This document shows, one piece after another, positions 1 to 7,839 of a stretch of DNA of 64,000 bases; the first letter of the stretch is position 1; each line of letters starts with the position of its first letter. Position numbers and translations under genes: made by a program. A model generated the notes under the pieces. It did not search any database and was not told the DNA's origin. It saw nothing but the letters and a program-made list of their open reading frames with translations. The stretch is from Myxococcota bacterium. GTDB taxonomy: Bacteria; Myxococcota_A; UBA796; UBA9615; JAKLKC01. The stretch is from contig JAKLKC010000017.1 in NCBI GenBank assembly GCA_023150875.1, positions 46,185 through 110,184 on the forward strand, given 5' to 3'.

Positions 1-1135
1 CGTCCCCGTCCACGTCGAACCCGTCGTCCACCGCCCCGTCGCAGTCGTCGTCGACGAAGTTGCACGCCTCGGCCGCGCCGGGGTGGACCGCGGCGTTCCC
101 GTCGTTGCAGTCGCCGCCGCAGGAGGTGTAGCCGTCCCCGTCCACGTCGAAGCCGTCGTCCACCACCCCATCGCAGTCGTCGTCGGTGGCGTTGCAGGTC
201 TCGGTGGCGCCGGGCCAGATGGCGGCGTTCCCGTCGTTGCAGTCCCCCTCGCAGGTGGTCCAGGTGTCGCCGTCCAGGTCGAACCCGTCGTCCACCACCC
301 CGTCGCAGTCGTCGTCGATCCCGTTGCAGGTCTCGGCCCGGCCGGGGTTGATGGTGGGATCGCCGTCGTCGCAGTCCCCCTCGCAGGTGGTCCAGGCGTC
401 GCCGTCCACGTCGAAGCCGTCGTCCACCGTCCCGTCGCAGTCGTCGTCGACGCCGTTGCAGGTCTCCGTGCGGCCCGGGTTCACGTTGGCGTTGCCGTCG
501 TTGCAGTCCCCCTCGCAGGTGGTCCAGCCGTCGGCGTCGGCATCGAAGCCCTCGTCGGCGCTGCCGTCGCAGTCGTCGTCGATCCCGTTGCAGACCTCGG
601 TGCGCGTCGGGTAGACGGCGGGGTTCCCGTCCTGGCAGTCCCCCTCACAGGTGGTCCAGCCGTCCCCGTCCACGTCGAAGCCCTCGTCGACGGAGAGGTC
701 GCAGTCATCGTCGATCCCGTTGCAGGTCTCCGCCGCCCCGGGGTTCACCCCGGCGGCGAGGTCGTTGCAGTCCCCCTCGCAGGTGGTCCACCCGTCCAGG
801 TCGACGTCGTAGCCCTCGTCCACCACCGCGTCGCAGTCGTCGTCGATCCCGTTGCAGACCTCGGTCGCCCCGGGGCGGACGCCGGGATCGGTGTCGTCGC
901 AGTCCCCGGTGCAGGTGTAGTACCCGTCGCCGTCGGCGTCGAAGCCCTCGTCCACCGTCCCGTCGCAGTCCTGGTCGACCCCGTCGCAGGTCTCGGCCTG
1001 GCCGGGGTGGATCGCCGCGTTCCCGTCCTGGCAGTCCCCCTCGCAGGTGGTCCACCCGTCCCCGTCGACGTCGAAGCCCTCGTCGACGACGCCGTCGCAG
1101 TCGTTGTCCGTGCCGTCGCAGACCTCGTGCATGAC
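1..1135 (-). repeat. 132-bp tandem coding repeat (44-residue MopE units)
   Basis: About nine diverged units are seen, each encoding one Cys-flanked DDDCDG motif. The spacing can be read directly: the 'gttgcaggtctc' core recurs near 327 and 459, and related cores lie near 987 and 1119, each pair 132 bp apart. Units differ mostly at synonymous and loop positions, as in an old internal duplication series rather than a recent array. Confidence 0.8.
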
Positions 1136-1759
1136 GGCGTCGAACTGGAGGGTGCGACCGGACAGGTCGTTGGAGTCGCCGCCCCCCGTGAACATCTCGA
1201 AGACCGGGCAGTCGGCGCCGATGGGCGAGGCCGCGGCCGAGAGGTTGGTCTCGCTGACGTTGGGGCCGATCCCGCAGGTGACGCCCGCGAGGCCGTCGGT
1301 GGCGGTGATCCCGCCGGAGTAGTCCAGGTCGACCCGACCGGAGGAGTAGATGGTGACGGCGAAGGTGTTGAGGTTGGTGAGGGTGCGCTCCTTGATGGCG
1401 CTCCAGCTCACCCGCAGGTTCGAGCCGCTGTCGGTGTACTCGACGGTGCCGCCCGCGGCGGGGTCCAGGTCGTCCCAGAGGGCCGCCAGGGCGGGTCGAC
1501 TGGAGATCCCCGAGATGTCGAAGTCGGCCGACTCGGTGGCGCTGGTGGAGCCGCCGCCGAAGGTGAGGTAGCCGTTCGACCCGACGTACACGGTGTTGTA
1601 CGTCGTGCCGCACATCGGGAACGAGAAGCTGATGGGGACGGTGGCGTAGTCGTCGTTGCCGAGGACCAGCGTCACCGCCCGGGCGGAGGGGGCGAAGAGG
1701 ACCGCGATCGCGCACAGGAAGGCGGCGATGGGATCGAGGGGACGACACCTGGTGCGCAT
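1..1759 (-). CDS. MopE-repeat secreted protein, C-terminus cut by window edge
   Basis: The reading frame stays open from ATG 1759 to the left edge, so the C-terminus is missing. An N-terminal signal peptide (hydrophobic stretch about residues 8-25, ending in Ala-rich SARA) is followed by a domain of about 180 residues with a VGSNGYLTF motif, similar in style to nidogen/adhesion-type beta domains and to the middle domain of the protein at 52808-56326. After that come nine copies of the Cys/Asp motif C-N-G-I-D-D-D-C-D-G with D-x-D-G-D and C-x-G-D-C between them, the pattern of the MopE-type putative metal-binding family. The copies repeat every 44 residues (132 bp). The likely role is a secreted or surface metal-binding protein; ligand and function are unknown. 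The opposite strand is also open here, but its translation is a monotonous Val/Ala/Pro shadow of the repeat. Confidence 0.85.
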   Translation of the reverse strand, partial: MRTRCRPLDPIAAFLCAIAVLFAPSARAVTLVLGNDDYATVPISFSFPMCGTTYNTVYVGSNGYLTFGGGSTSATESADFDISGISSRPALAALWDDLDPAAGGTVEYTDSGSNLRVSWSAIKERTLTNLNTFAVTIYSSGRVDLDYSGGITATDGLAGVTCGIGPNVSETNLSAAASPIGADCPVFEMFTGGGDSNDLSGRTLQFDAVMHEVCDGTDNDCDGVVDEGFDVDGDGWTTCEGDCQDGNAAIHPGQAETCDGVDQDCDGTVDEGFDADGDGYYTCTGDCDDTDPGVRPGATEVCNGIDDDCDAVVDEGYDVDLDGWTTCEGDCNDLAAGVNPGAAETCNGIDDDCDLSVDEGFDVDGDGWTTCEGDCQDGNPAVYPTRTEVCNGIDDDCDGSADEGFDADADGWTTCEGDCNDGNANVNPGRTETCNGVDDDCDGTVDDGFDVDGDAWTTCEGDCDDGDPTINPGRAETCNGIDDDCDGVVDDGFDLDGDTWTTCEGDCNDGNAAIWPGATETCNATDDDCDGVVDDGFDVDGDGYTSCGGDCNDGNAAVHPGAAEACNFVDDDCDGAVDDGFDVDGD

Positions 1760-1948
1760 GACGGTCTCCGCGCCGGCCCCGGCAGCCGCCCCGCCCCGTT
1801 CACGCACGGGGGCACGACGGTCCCGACCCACCTCGGCGGCTGCGGCGGATGATAGCCCGACTCGCCGGAGGATGGTCAAGGAATTCGTCGGAGATCCGAT
1901 GAGGCCGGGCCGTCCTTCCGGACGCGCCGGGCACGGCGGCTCGATCCC

Positions 1949-3217
1949 TCAGCCGATGCCGACCGTGCGCGCGTAGGGCGAGAGGATCGGCAGGCCGTCG
2001 GAGCGCCACCACGCGGGGGGCCGCTGGAGGCGGCCGGGGCGGCAGATCCGGCTCGCCCCCAGGCGGCCCGAGGCCCGGGCGAGGTGGGGCAGTTCGGCGT
2101 CCCCCACCGCCGCCGCGACCCCCTGGAGCCTCCCGGCCAGGGGGGCGAGGGGGGTGGCCAGGTCCCGGACCGAGGGCAGGGGGCGGACGTCCAGCACCCG
2201 CGCACCGGGGCCGGGGGCGAAGGCGGGGTCCGGCCGGAAGCAGACCGCGAAGCCGTCCCCCTCGAAGACCTCCCCGTCGAAGCGGGCCGCCTCGAGGTGC
2301 AGGTAGCGGGCCGCCTGGAGGGCGGGATCCGGGGGGCCGGGCGGGAGGGCGCGGGCGGCGGCGGGGAACCCGGCGGCGATGGCGGCGGCGGCGTCCCGGG
2401 CCGAGAGGGCGCCCCCCTCCTCGACGTAGAGGACCTGGGGCGAGAGGCAGCCCCGCTGGTCGTAGGCGCACACGTCCAGGGCGAGGCCGTGGAGCAGGTC
2501 GGGGAGCGCCCCGGACGCCCCGCGGCCGAAGATGGCGACGCTGGCGCGGTGGGGGAACCCCAGGAACACGGCGTCGGGACGCGCCGCGGCGCGGAGGGCC
2601 CCCACGGCGTCGTCGGATCCGTAGGCCACCACCACGGCGGCGGCGGCGAGGGCCGTCCCGGTGGCCCCGGCGTCGTCCCCGCGCCAGGCCACGCCCCGGA
2701 CCGCCCCCGAGAGGCGTCCCCCGCGATCCGCGAACGAGCGCGCCAGCAGGTCGGTGAAGGCCCCCTGATCCCCGGGCGCCTTCAGGAGGGCCGGGCACCC
2801 CGCGAGGAGGGACGCGAAGAGGCGGGGCAGGGCGGCGGTGAAGACGTTGCCCGCCTGGACGTGGAGCGACATCCCCCGGGGCACGGTGGCGGAGTCACCC
2901 GGGGAGGCGTCCCCCGCCTCCCGCCGGACGAGCTCCCGCAGCCCCTCCGCGGTCAGCGCCGAGAAGGCGGCGTCCAGCCCGAAGGCCACCCCCTCCCGGG
3001 AGAGGCCCGCCTGCCCGGGCACCCTCTCCAGGGCCTCGAGGCGCAGCGGGTCCTCGGGGTCCAGCCACCCCCGGGCGACCCGGTCAAGGTCCGCGACGAG
3101 GGCGGCGGCGGGGACCGACGCCAGGTCCCCCGCGGTCCGCTCCAGGCCGGCGACGGCGGCCGCGACCTCCCCCGCCGCCGAGGGGCCGCGGGCGCGCCCG
3201 GGGCGGGGCGCGCTCAA
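1949..3217 (-). CDS. luxC: LuxC-type acyl-CoA/acyl-protein reductase
   Basis: A protein of 422 residues of the LuxC family, which reduces an activated fatty acyl group to the aldehyde with NADPH. The family signature DQRGCLSPQ is at about residues 253-261, with the acyl-accepting Cys at 257. QAGNVF (about 121-126) and KAPGDQ (about 146-151) match the nucleotide-binding part of this aldehyde-dehydrogenase-like fold. The start is taken as TTG 3217, which overlaps the TGA of the LuxE-type gene (TTGA) and has GAGGAG just upstream, so the two are probably translationally coupled. No luciferase genes (luxAB) are in the window, so light emission is not implied. The symbol marks family only. Confidence 0.85.
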   Translation of the reverse strand: MSAPRPGRARGPSAAGEVAAAVAGLERTAGDLASVPAAALVADLDRVARGWLDPEDPLRLEALERVPGQAGLSREGVAFGLDAAFSALTAEGLRELVRREAGDASPGDSATVPRGMSLHVQAGNVFTAALPRLFASLLAGCPALLKAPGDQGAFTDLLARSFADRGGRLSGAVRGVAWRGDDAGATGTALAAAAVVVAYGSDDAVGALRAAARPDAVFLGFPHRASVAIFGRGASGALPDLLHGLALDVCAYDQRGCLSPQVLYVEEGGALSARDAAAAIAAGFPAAARALPPGPPDPALQAARYLHLEAARFDGEVFEGDGFAVCFRPDPAFAPGPGARVLDVRPLPSVRDLATPLAPLAGRLQGVAAAVGDAELPHLARASGRLGASRICRPGRLQRPPAWWRSDGLPILSPYARTVGIG

Positions 3218-4278
3218 GCCATCTCCTCGGCGGTCAGGGAGCACCCCCTCGGGGGGGCCCCCGGCGCCCGTCCCAGCAGGGTGACCCCTCCCCCGGCGTC
3301 GACCCGGCCCAGGTCCTCGGTCTGCACCGCCAGCACCGACTCGGCGTTGGCGAGGTCCACGAAGCGGAGCAGGCCCGGCGCGCCGGGCCCCGCGGGCCGT
3401 CCCGTCCCGGGATCGATGGCCAGGACCCGGAGCCAGGGGGGCGGGCGGAAGGGCCCGCCGCCCCGGGCGTAGAGCTGGGAGCCCAGCTCGGTCATGCCGT
3501 ACTCCGAGAAGACCGCATCCCGGTCCAGGCCGAGGCGCCGCTCCAGGGCCCGGTGGAGCTCGTCCCGGGACGCCTCCCGCCGCCGCCCCTTGAAGCCGCC
3601 GGTCTCCACGGCGCGGCTCCCGGGAGGGAGGGGGAAGCGGGCCGGCACCCCGGCCGGCGCGGGGCGTTCCAGCAGCTCCATCCAGGCCAGGGCGGTGCCG
3701 AAGACCAGCACCGGGACCCCCTCGGCGCGGGCGGCGGCCAGGTGACGCCAGGCCGCCGCCACGTCCAGGCGCCCGCCCTCGGCGCAGCAGGCGGACCCCG
3801 GGGCGCCGAGCCGCGCCATCAGCGCGGAGACCATGTGGGAGAGGCTGGAGTCGGGGAGCTCCGCCGCGGGCGGCACCAGCGAGATCCAGCGCGGGGCGGC
3901 CCCGTCGTGGAGGACGTGGCGCGCGAAGGGGGGCAGGAGGCTCGCCTCGTAGTAAGCCAGGGTGCGGAGCAGGTGCCGGCCCCGGGCGCCCGCCGTGGTG
4001 CCCGAGGTCCGGAAGGTCCGCGTCGCCTCCCCGGCGGGGAAGGCGCACAGGTCGTGGGTCCGGAACAGCGAGGTGGCGACGGCGGGGATCCCGCTCCAGT
4101 CCGGGGAGGCGTCGGGGACGGTCCCCACGCGCTCGCAGTACCGCCGGTAGGCGGGGATCCCCTCGAAATGGAACCGGAAGAGGCGGGAGGCCCAGCCCGG
4201 GAAGGCGTCCCCCGACGGATCGGCGTCCAGGGCGGTGGCGAGGTACTCGACCAGTTCCGGGAAGTGGGGAGAGGTCAT
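3214..4278 (-). CDS. luxE: LuxE-type acyl-protein synthetase (adenylate-forming)
   Basis: A 354-residue protein of the LuxE/acyl-protein synthetase family, which activates a carboxylic acid with ATP and passes the acyl group to a reductase Cys. The nucleotide loop FRTSGTTAGARGRH is at about residues 89-102, and the adenylate-forming motif EYGMTELGSQLY is near residue 263. It sits between the aminotransferase (40 bp upstream) and the LuxC-type reductase (TTGA overlap), the expected partner order. Length is close to the family norm (about 370). Substrate chain length cannot be read from sequence. Confidence 0.85.
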   Translation of the reverse strand: MTSPHFPELVEYLATALDADPSGDAFPGWASRLFRFHFEGIPAYRRYCERVGTVPDASPDWSGIPAVATSLFRTHDLCAFPAGEATRTFRTSGTTAGARGRHLLRTLAYYEASLLPPFARHVLHDGAAPRWISLVPPAAELPDSSLSHMVSALMARLGAPGSACCAEGGRLDVAAAWRHLAAARAEGVPVLVFGTALAWMELLERPAPAGVPARFPLPPGSRAVETGGFKGRRREASRDELHRALERRLGLDRDAVFSEYGMTELGSQLYARGGGPFRPPPWLRVLAIDPGTGRPAGPGAPGLLRFVDLANAESVLAVQTEDLGRVDAGGGVTLLGRAPGAPPRGCSLTAEEMA

Positions 4279-4318
4279 GGTGATGGGGAGGCAGGCCGGG
4301 GGGCGATGCGGAGCGCCC

Positions 4319-5737
4319 TCACCGGGACAGGAACTCGTCCAGGGCGGTGGCGAAGGCGGCGGCCTGGGCGCCGGTGAGGCAGGCGGGGGGCTCGACGGCC
4401 AGGACGTGGCCCGCGGCGCCCGCGGGCATGCACAGGAAGCCGCGCTCCAGCAGGAAGCGGCTGGCCCGGAGGCCCGAGTCCCCGTCGGGCACCAGGCCCT
4501 CCCGGTCCCGCACCAGGTCCACCCCCAGCATCAGCCCCCGGCCCCGGACCTCGGCGACCCGGTGGGGGTGGCGGGCGGCGACTTCGTCCAGGAGGGACCG
4601 CAGGACGGCCCCGGCCCGGCGCCCCTGCTCCAGGAGTCCCCCCTCCAGGGCGTCGATGGCCGCGAGGGCCATGGCGGCCCCCACGGGGTTGCCCTGGAAG
4701 GTCGAGGTGTGGATCGCCTCGCCGGAGGAGCGCCCCCACCGCTCCATCACCGCGGCGGTGCCCAGGCAGGCGGAGATGGGGAAGGCGGACGACATCCCCT
4801 TGCCCACGCACACCAGGTCCGGCACCACCCCCTCGCCGGAGCACGCGAACCAGTCGCCGGTGCGGCCGAAACCGGTCAGGACCTCGTCCAGCACGAGCAG
4901 GATCCCGTATCGATCGCAGAGGGCCCGGAGGCCGGCGAGGAAGCCCGGGGGAGGCACGACGATCCCCCCGCGGCCCAGGATCGGCTCCACCAGGACCGAT
5001 CCGACGGCGCTGGCCCCCGAGGCGGGATCCGCCAGGAGGGCCTCCGCCAACCCCAGCACCACCTCCCCCACGCGGGAGGGGTCCACCCCCCGGGGCGGTC
5101 GCAGGGGATCGGGGAAGGGGAGGTGGTGGAAGCGCGACGAGAGCAGGGGAAGGAAGGGGGCCCGGAACTCCCGGCGGTAGCTGGTGGCCCCCAGGGCCCC
5201 GAGGCCGAGTCCGTGGTAACCACCTGAGAACACGATTGTTTCTGGCCGGCCCGTCGCGACGAGGGCGGTCTTGAGGGCGGCGTCCACGGCGTCCGAGCCC
5301 GAGGTGGCGAAGATCGCCCGGTCGAGTCCGGGGGGGGCGATCCGGCCCAGGCGCACCGCCAGCTCGACCTTCCTGCGGTTGGGGAAGACGTCGCCCATCC
5401 CGTGGGGGAGGGCGGCGAGCTGGGCCTGGCCAGCGGCCACCACCGCGGGGTGGGCGTGGCCGACGGTGGCGACGCCGAAGGCGGAGGTCAGGTCGACGTA
5501 GCGGTTGCCGTCGACGTCCCAGACGAGGGCTCCCCGGGCCCTCTCCCACACGACGGGGTCCTCGGTGGCGCCGGTGGTCTCCGCGCGGCGGGCGCGGCGA
5601 GCGGTGATCGCCGGGCACTCGCTCCGGGCCAGGTCGTCCACCAGCGCCCGGGAACGGGGGCCGGGGACGGCGGTGAGCACCTGGGGCAGGTCCGGGGAAC
5701 CCGGGAGCGGCGGGAGGGGGGCGCGGAGGGCGGACAT
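4319..5737 (-). CDS. Class III PLP-dependent aminotransferase
   Basis: A 472-residue fold-type I, class III aminotransferase of the 4-aminobutyrate/diamine/omega-amine type. The PLP phosphate-binding SGSDAV is at about residues 146-151. The pyridine-N Asp lies in LDEVLTGFGRTG (Asp 284), and the Schiff-base Lys in VGKGMSSAFP is Lys 313. It starts 10 bp after the membrane-protein gene and ends 40 bp before the LuxE-type gene, so one transcript is likely. Class III enzymes often aminate terminal aldehydes, which fits a LuxE/LuxC aldehyde product. The true amino acceptor and donor are unknown. Confidence 0.85.
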   Translation of the reverse strand: MSALRAPLPPLPGSPDLPQVLTAVPGPRSRALVDDLARSECPAITARRARRAETTGATEDPVVWERARGALVWDVDGNRYVDLTSAFGVATVGHAHPAVVAAGQAQLAALPHGMGDVFPNRRKVELAVRLGRIAPPGLDRAIFATSGSDAVDAALKTALVATGRPETIVFSGGYHGLGLGALGATSYRREFRAPFLPLLSSRFHHLPFPDPLRPPRGVDPSRVGEVVLGLAEALLADPASGASAVGSVLVEPILGRGGIVVPPPGFLAGLRALCDRYGILLVLDEVLTGFGRTGDWFACSGEGVVPDLVCVGKGMSSAFPISACLGTAAVMERWGRSSGEAIHTSTFQGNPVGAAMALAAIDALEGGLLEQGRRAGAVLRSLLDEVAARHPHRVAEVRGRGLMLGVDLVRDREGLVPDGDSGLRASRFLLERGFLCMPAGAAGHVLAVEPPACLTGAQAAAFATALDEFLSR

Positions 5738-5747
5738 CGGAGGGTCG

Positions 5748-6551
5748 TCAGAACGCGCCGGACCACGCGAGCCCGTAGGCGCCGCGGACCGGGTCGATGG
5801 TGGGGGCCGGGATCAGGGCGGCGGCGGCGGCGTCCCGGAGCGCCGTGCCCCGCTTGCGCCCCCGGCTCCACAGGTCGAGGCCGGTGACCAGGAGCGCGGT
5901 CCCGGTGGCGAGCTGGGCGACGGGGGCGAGGAGGAGGACGCGGGGGTTGGTCACCCCCAGCTCCGCCAGGGCGGAGGCCCCCTGGTCGGAGTCGAAGTTG
6001 CCGGCGTCGATGGCGGAGGCGAGGAGGACCATCCCCAGCACCCCGAAGACCACCTGCCCGCCCCCGGCGACGGCGATGGAGGTGCCGAAGGCCGCCTGGG
6101 TCCGGGCCCGCCAGTAGGCGGGGTCGCCCGCGACCTCGCGCCGGACCAGCTCGTCTCCGACGTTGAGCCGCAGGAGCTGGATCCGCATCTCGGCGCCCAC
6201 CGTCCACAGGGGGATCCCGACGGAGAGCCCCGCGAGGCCGTAGCCCAGCAGGACGCCGTTGACCACCGGCCACGCCTCCCCGTCGAGCTTGCCGGGGTTC
6301 CGCACGTTGTACACGGACATGTTGATGGACACCGCCAGCGAGGCGAGCCCCGACAGGGTCAGCACCGCGCCCCCGGCGCGCCGGTCCTTCATCTGCTTCA
6401 ACAGCACCGGGTCGGGGAACGCCCGCGGGGGCTGGGGCGGGGGATCGGGCAGGGGGGGCGCGACCTCGGGGGACGAGGCCGCCGCCAGGGAGGGCAGCAG
6501 GAGGGAGGCGGCCAGGACGAGGCTGAGCGCGCGGCGGGGGAGGTCGGTCAC
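5748..6551 (-). CDS. Signal-peptide protein with about four membrane segments, unknown function
   Basis: A 267-residue protein that I do not recognise. An N-terminal signal peptide (LSLVLAASLLLPSLAAA) is followed by a Pro-rich linker and about four hydrophobic segments (about residues 60-80, 92-115, 152-180, 205-230). The C-terminus is short and soluble. It is the first gene of the likely operon with the aminotransferase, LuxE-type and LuxC-type genes, with a 10-bp gap to the aminotransferase. Its place suggests a membrane step or anchor for that pathway, but this is inference from position only. Confidence 0.65.
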   Translation of the reverse strand: MTDLPRRALSLVLAASLLLPSLAAASSPEVAPPLPDPPPQPPRAFPDPVLLKQMKDRRAGGAVLTLSGLASLAVSINMSVYNVRNPGKLDGEAWPVVNGVLLGYGLAGLSVGIPLWTVGAEMRIQLLRLNVGDELVRREVAGDPAYWRARTQAAFGTSIAVAGGGQVVFGVLGMVLLASAIDAGNFDSDQGASALAELGVTNPRVLLLAPVAQLATGTALLVTGLDLWSRGRKRGTALRDAAAAALIPAPTIDPVRGAYGLAWSGAF

Positions 6552-6697
6552 GGGGGAGGGTCTCCCGGAGCGGGGGGCCCCCAGGATAAGACCTCGGCGC
6601 CGCCCGCGCAGCAGCGGGCGGGCTCCGGACGGGGACGGGAGGGAGGGGGAGGGGACCGAGGAAGGACGTCAGGTAGCGCGGGGCCGCGCCCGGTGGC

Positions 6698-7654
6698 CTA
6701 CGGGGTGTAGCAGGTGCCCGTGGGGACCCACGAGCTCAGGAACCGGGAGTGGGTGGCGTCCTCGTAGCTGCCGCCGCACCCGCCCCCGTCGGTGCACTCG
6801 TTGGAGCGGTAGCAGTGGCCGGCGTAGTCGTAGGTGTAGTCGGTGTTGCCCCGGACCAGGATCCCCTGCACGGTCATGTCGGCGTCGAGGACGGGGGAGC
6901 CGCTGTTGCCCCCGTAGCTGTCGGCGTTCGTCGAGAAGGCGTTGCGACCGCTCGACTTCACCACCGCGTTGTCCGCGACCTTGAGGGGAAGGCCGTAGGG
7001 GCTTCCGATCACGCGGACCGACGCGCCGTTGGCGACCTTGCCGGTGCGGCGGAAGCAGAGGGGGGTGCGCCCGGTGACGGCGCGGTCGAGGCGCACCACC
7101 GCGTAGTCGGCGCCCGTCGCGGTGTAGACCCGCTTGACGACGCTGTCGCAGGTGTACACGTCGCTCTCGGGCACGTCGAGGGTCGCGGAGTCGCCCGGGC
7201 CCGGGACCACGCCCGTGGTCGCGTCCGGAGCCTGGAAGCCGAAGACGAAGGCCGTCGACCCGCAGGAGTAGTTGGTGACGCAGTGGCCAGCGGTGGCCAC
7301 CAGGTCGTCGTCCACGAGGAACGCGGTACAGAAGCCCGCGGTGTACTGGTCGCGGAAAGGCTCGTCGGAGCAGAGCCCGTAGGGGGAGAACCAGCTCTCG
7401 TAGGAGAGCAGGTCGATGGTGCACTCGCCGCCCGCGCAGCCGGCGAACTCGGAGTAGTCGAGGACCGCGGCCACCGCCTCGGCGGCGCCCTGCTCGTCGG
7501 CGCTGGCGTCGGGGACCTCCACCCGGTCGTCGGTGCCGTACACCACGTCGAAGCTCTGGCTCTCCACCGGGGCGTCGGCCGGGGAACAGCCCGCGGCGAG
7601 CGCGAAGGCGAGAGCGAGGGAAACCTGCCAGGACGAACGAGCGAAGATCCGCAC
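6698..7654 (-). CDS. Secreted trypsin-like serine protease, lipoprotein
   Basis: A 318-residue chymotrypsin-fold protease. The catalytic triad is visible as His124 in TAGHC, Asp183 in ADYAVVRLD and Ser251 in GGNSGSP. Many Cys residues suggest disulphides. I chose GTG 7654 because it gives a clean lipoprotein signal peptide with lipobox ALAAGC (Cys23) and has GGAGGT just upstream; a longer start would put a Gly/Pro-rich tail before the signal. The first 60 residues after the Cys are acidic and may be a propeptide. The gene is transcribed away from the CHAT/kinase pair. The substrate is unknown; an extracellular or outer-membrane degradative role is likely. Confidence 0.85.
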   Translation of the reverse strand: MRIFARSSWQVSLALAFALAAGCSPADAPVESQSFDVVYGTDDRVEVPDASADEQGAAEAVAAVLDYSEFAGCAGGECTIDLLSYESWFSPYGLCSDEPFRDQYTAGFCTAFLVDDDLVATAGHCVTNYSCGSTAFVFGFQAPDATTGVVPGPGDSATLDVPESDVYTCDSVVKRVYTATGADYAVVRLDRAVTGRTPLCFRRTGKVANGASVRVIGSPYGLPLKVADNAVVKSSGRNAFSTNADSYGGNSGSPVLDADMTVQGILVRGNTDYTYDYAGHCYRSNECTDGGGCGGSYEDATHSRFLSSWVPTGTCYTP

Positions 7655-7771
7655 ACCACCTCCACCGGCCCCACCGGGTTCAGGCGACCTGGGGGCTCGA
7701 AGCGCGCGCAAGATGACACGGTTCGGCGGGGTCCGCCACCGGAATCCGCATCCACCGTCCGCGTGGTCCGG

Positions 7772-7794
7772 GGGGTATTACGGAGCGATACCCC
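7772..7794. promoter_or_regulatory. Inverted repeat GGGGTAT-N9-ATACCCC
   Basis: A perfect 7-bp inverted repeat with a 9-base spacer lies in the 185-bp divergent region between the protease gene and the CHAT gene, 46-68 bp upstream of ATG 7840. It is unusually AT-containing for this region. It could be a dimeric repressor site controlling one or both genes, or a short hairpin. Function is inferred from position only. Confidence 0.35.
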
Positions 7795-7839
7795 TCCCCG
7801 AGGCCGCACTGCCACGCGCACAGCGGGGGTGGTATCCTG

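Noticed and set aside
83..1852. A 589-residue plus-strand open frame opposite the MopE array
   Set aside because: Its translation is a monotonous Val/Ala/Pro-rich pattern with no start signal; it is the mirror of the repeat gene on the minus strand.
1949..4048. A 699-residue fusion reading upstream of luxC
   Set aside because: The first half is Arg/Pro-rich antisense-like sequence out of frame with the LuxE-type gene. The reductase starts at TTG 3217 with its own ribosome site.
1949..4278. Bioluminescence operon
   Set aside because: LuxC and LuxE types are present, but luxA and luxB are absent and the neighbour is an aminotransferase.
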